Below are positions 63,516 to 64,000 of a stretch of DNA of 64,000 nt, piece by piece (position 1 is the first letter of the stretch; each line of letters opens with the position of its first letter). The position numbers were made by a program, and so were the translations under genes. Origin of the DNA: Actinomycetospora corticicola. Lineage in GTDB: Bacteria > Actinomycetota > Actinomycetes > Mycobacteriales > Pseudonocardiaceae. The DNA lies in the NCBI RefSeq assembly GCF_013409505.1, contig NZ_JACCBN010000001.1:3782001-3846000 (forward strand), written 5' to 3'. A model generated the notes under the pieces. It saw only the letters and a program-made list of their open reading frames with translations. It was not told the origin of the DNA and did not search any database.

Positions 63516-64000
63516 TCAGGCGCTCCGCACCAGCTCGCGCGCCCGGGCGATCTGCGGCGGCATCGGCGGGTCGGGCAGCAGCGTCGTCGCGCCCCGGGTC
63601 AGGCGCAGCGCCACCGTCGTGGCGGCATCGGTCGTCGGCAGGCCGGGGAGCCCGTACATCCGCCGCGCCCACCGGGGCAGCGTGCCCAGCGCCAGGCCCG
63701 CGAGGGTGGACAGCGTGACGGCGATCCCGGCGGGCGCGTGCGGCTGCGGGCGCAGCAGGCCCCCGACGCCGAGCCGGGCCTCGTCGGTCATCCGGAGGCC
63801 CGGGCGGACCCGCTCGAAATAGGCCGCCATCTCCGCCTGTGTGGCCGGGACGATCGCCGGGTCGAGCCCCACGACCTCCGCCGCGCGCACGTTCTCGGCC
63901 ACGTAGGTGTCGGCGTCCGCGGCGTCGAGCACGCCCGCGCGCCGGGCGATGTCGACGTAGGAGTCGATCTCGCAGACGTGGACCCACAGCAGGTGCTCGG
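63516..64000 (-). CDS. Oxygenase MpaB / DUF2236 family protein (partial)
   Basis: Only the C-terminal ~161 residues are in the window; the gene continues beyond the right edge. The visible part begins EHLLWVHVCEIDSYVDIARR, the family-typical LWVH segment, then AEMAAYFERVRPGLRMTDEA and two hydrophobic stretches (GIAVTLSTLAGLALGTLP). Members are haem-binding proteins proposed to oxidise terpenoid or latex-like substrates (Lcp/MpaB relatives). Specific function here unknown. Confidence 0.8.
   Translation of the reverse strand, partial: EHLLWVHVCEIDSYVDIARRAGVLDAADADTYVAENVRAAEVVGLDPAIVPATQAEMAAYFERVRPGLRMTDEARLGVGGLLRPQPHAPAGIAVTLSTLAGLALGTLPRWARRMYGLPGLPTTDAATTVALRLTRGATTLLPDPPMPPQIARARELVRSA

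Overview
This is a very GC-rich (about 70% or more by eye), gene-dense stretch of actinobacterial chromosome. GTG starts are common, start/stop overlaps of the ATGA or GTGA type are frequent, there are two actinobacterial SOS boxes, and a sucC-sucD ... purN-purH core block is present. Gene content (F420-linked genes, ImuA'/ImuB/DnaE2 mutasome, DUF5336, DUF6350, DUF3017) fits the Pseudonocardiales, for example Pseudonocardia or Actinomycetospora. That placement is inference; no rRNA or other taxonomic marker is in the window. No tRNA, rRNA, transposase, phage gene or CRISPR array was seen.

Layout. Positions 1-4653 hold a tandem array of eight small secreted proteins, all on the minus strand (one cut by the window edge). 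Every complete member has two cysteines separated by exactly 31 residues; several genes are followed by strong hairpins. This is the most novel-looking system here. Positions 4817-11073 hold a haloalkane dehalogenase, an internally duplicated acidic protein, a coiled-coil protein, a D,D-carboxypeptidase and a YihY-type membrane protein. Positions 11132-18402 hold a two-component system (RR-HK) running without gaps into CofG, a CofH-like protein that has lost its radical-SAM cysteines, and a Baeyer-Villiger-type monooxygenase; an LLM-type F420-dependent oxidoreductase is divergent from it. An MFS transporter and a DUF559 protein flanked by a repeat follow.

Positions 20651-34791 form a long minus-strand purine catabolism region: HIU hydrolase, uricase, allantoinase, an allantoicase-OHCU decarboxylase fusion, a DUF6986 aldolase-like protein, a 2-oxoglutarate oxygenase, a guanine-deaminase-like enzyme, xanthine dehydrogenase (FAD subunit and a fused FeS-Mo subunit), and a complete NitT/TauT-type ABC importer. 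Together these would take guanine or xanthine through urate and allantoin to ureidoglycolate. No recognisable ureidoglycolate lyase is present.

Positions 34890-43579 hold two tandem AI-2E family permeases, NADP isocitrate dehydrogenase, DUF3017, folD, an RCK-pore-RCK potassium channel, a small membrane protein and an acetate-transporter homologue. Positions 44216-50708 hold the SOS mutasome: dnaE2, imuB and imuA', with identical 16-bp LexA boxes in front of dnaE2 and imuA'. Positions 50824-61077 hold core genes (purH, purN, DUF6350, DUF5336, sucD, sucC) and a large membrane protein. The right end carries a lipase, an M23 peptidase and a truncated MpaB-like gene.

Four families of short intergenic or intragenic palindromic repeats are scattered through the window: a 58-bp unit, a terminator-like palindrome seen three times, a palindrome found in frame inside two proteins, and a pair flanking the DUF559 gene.
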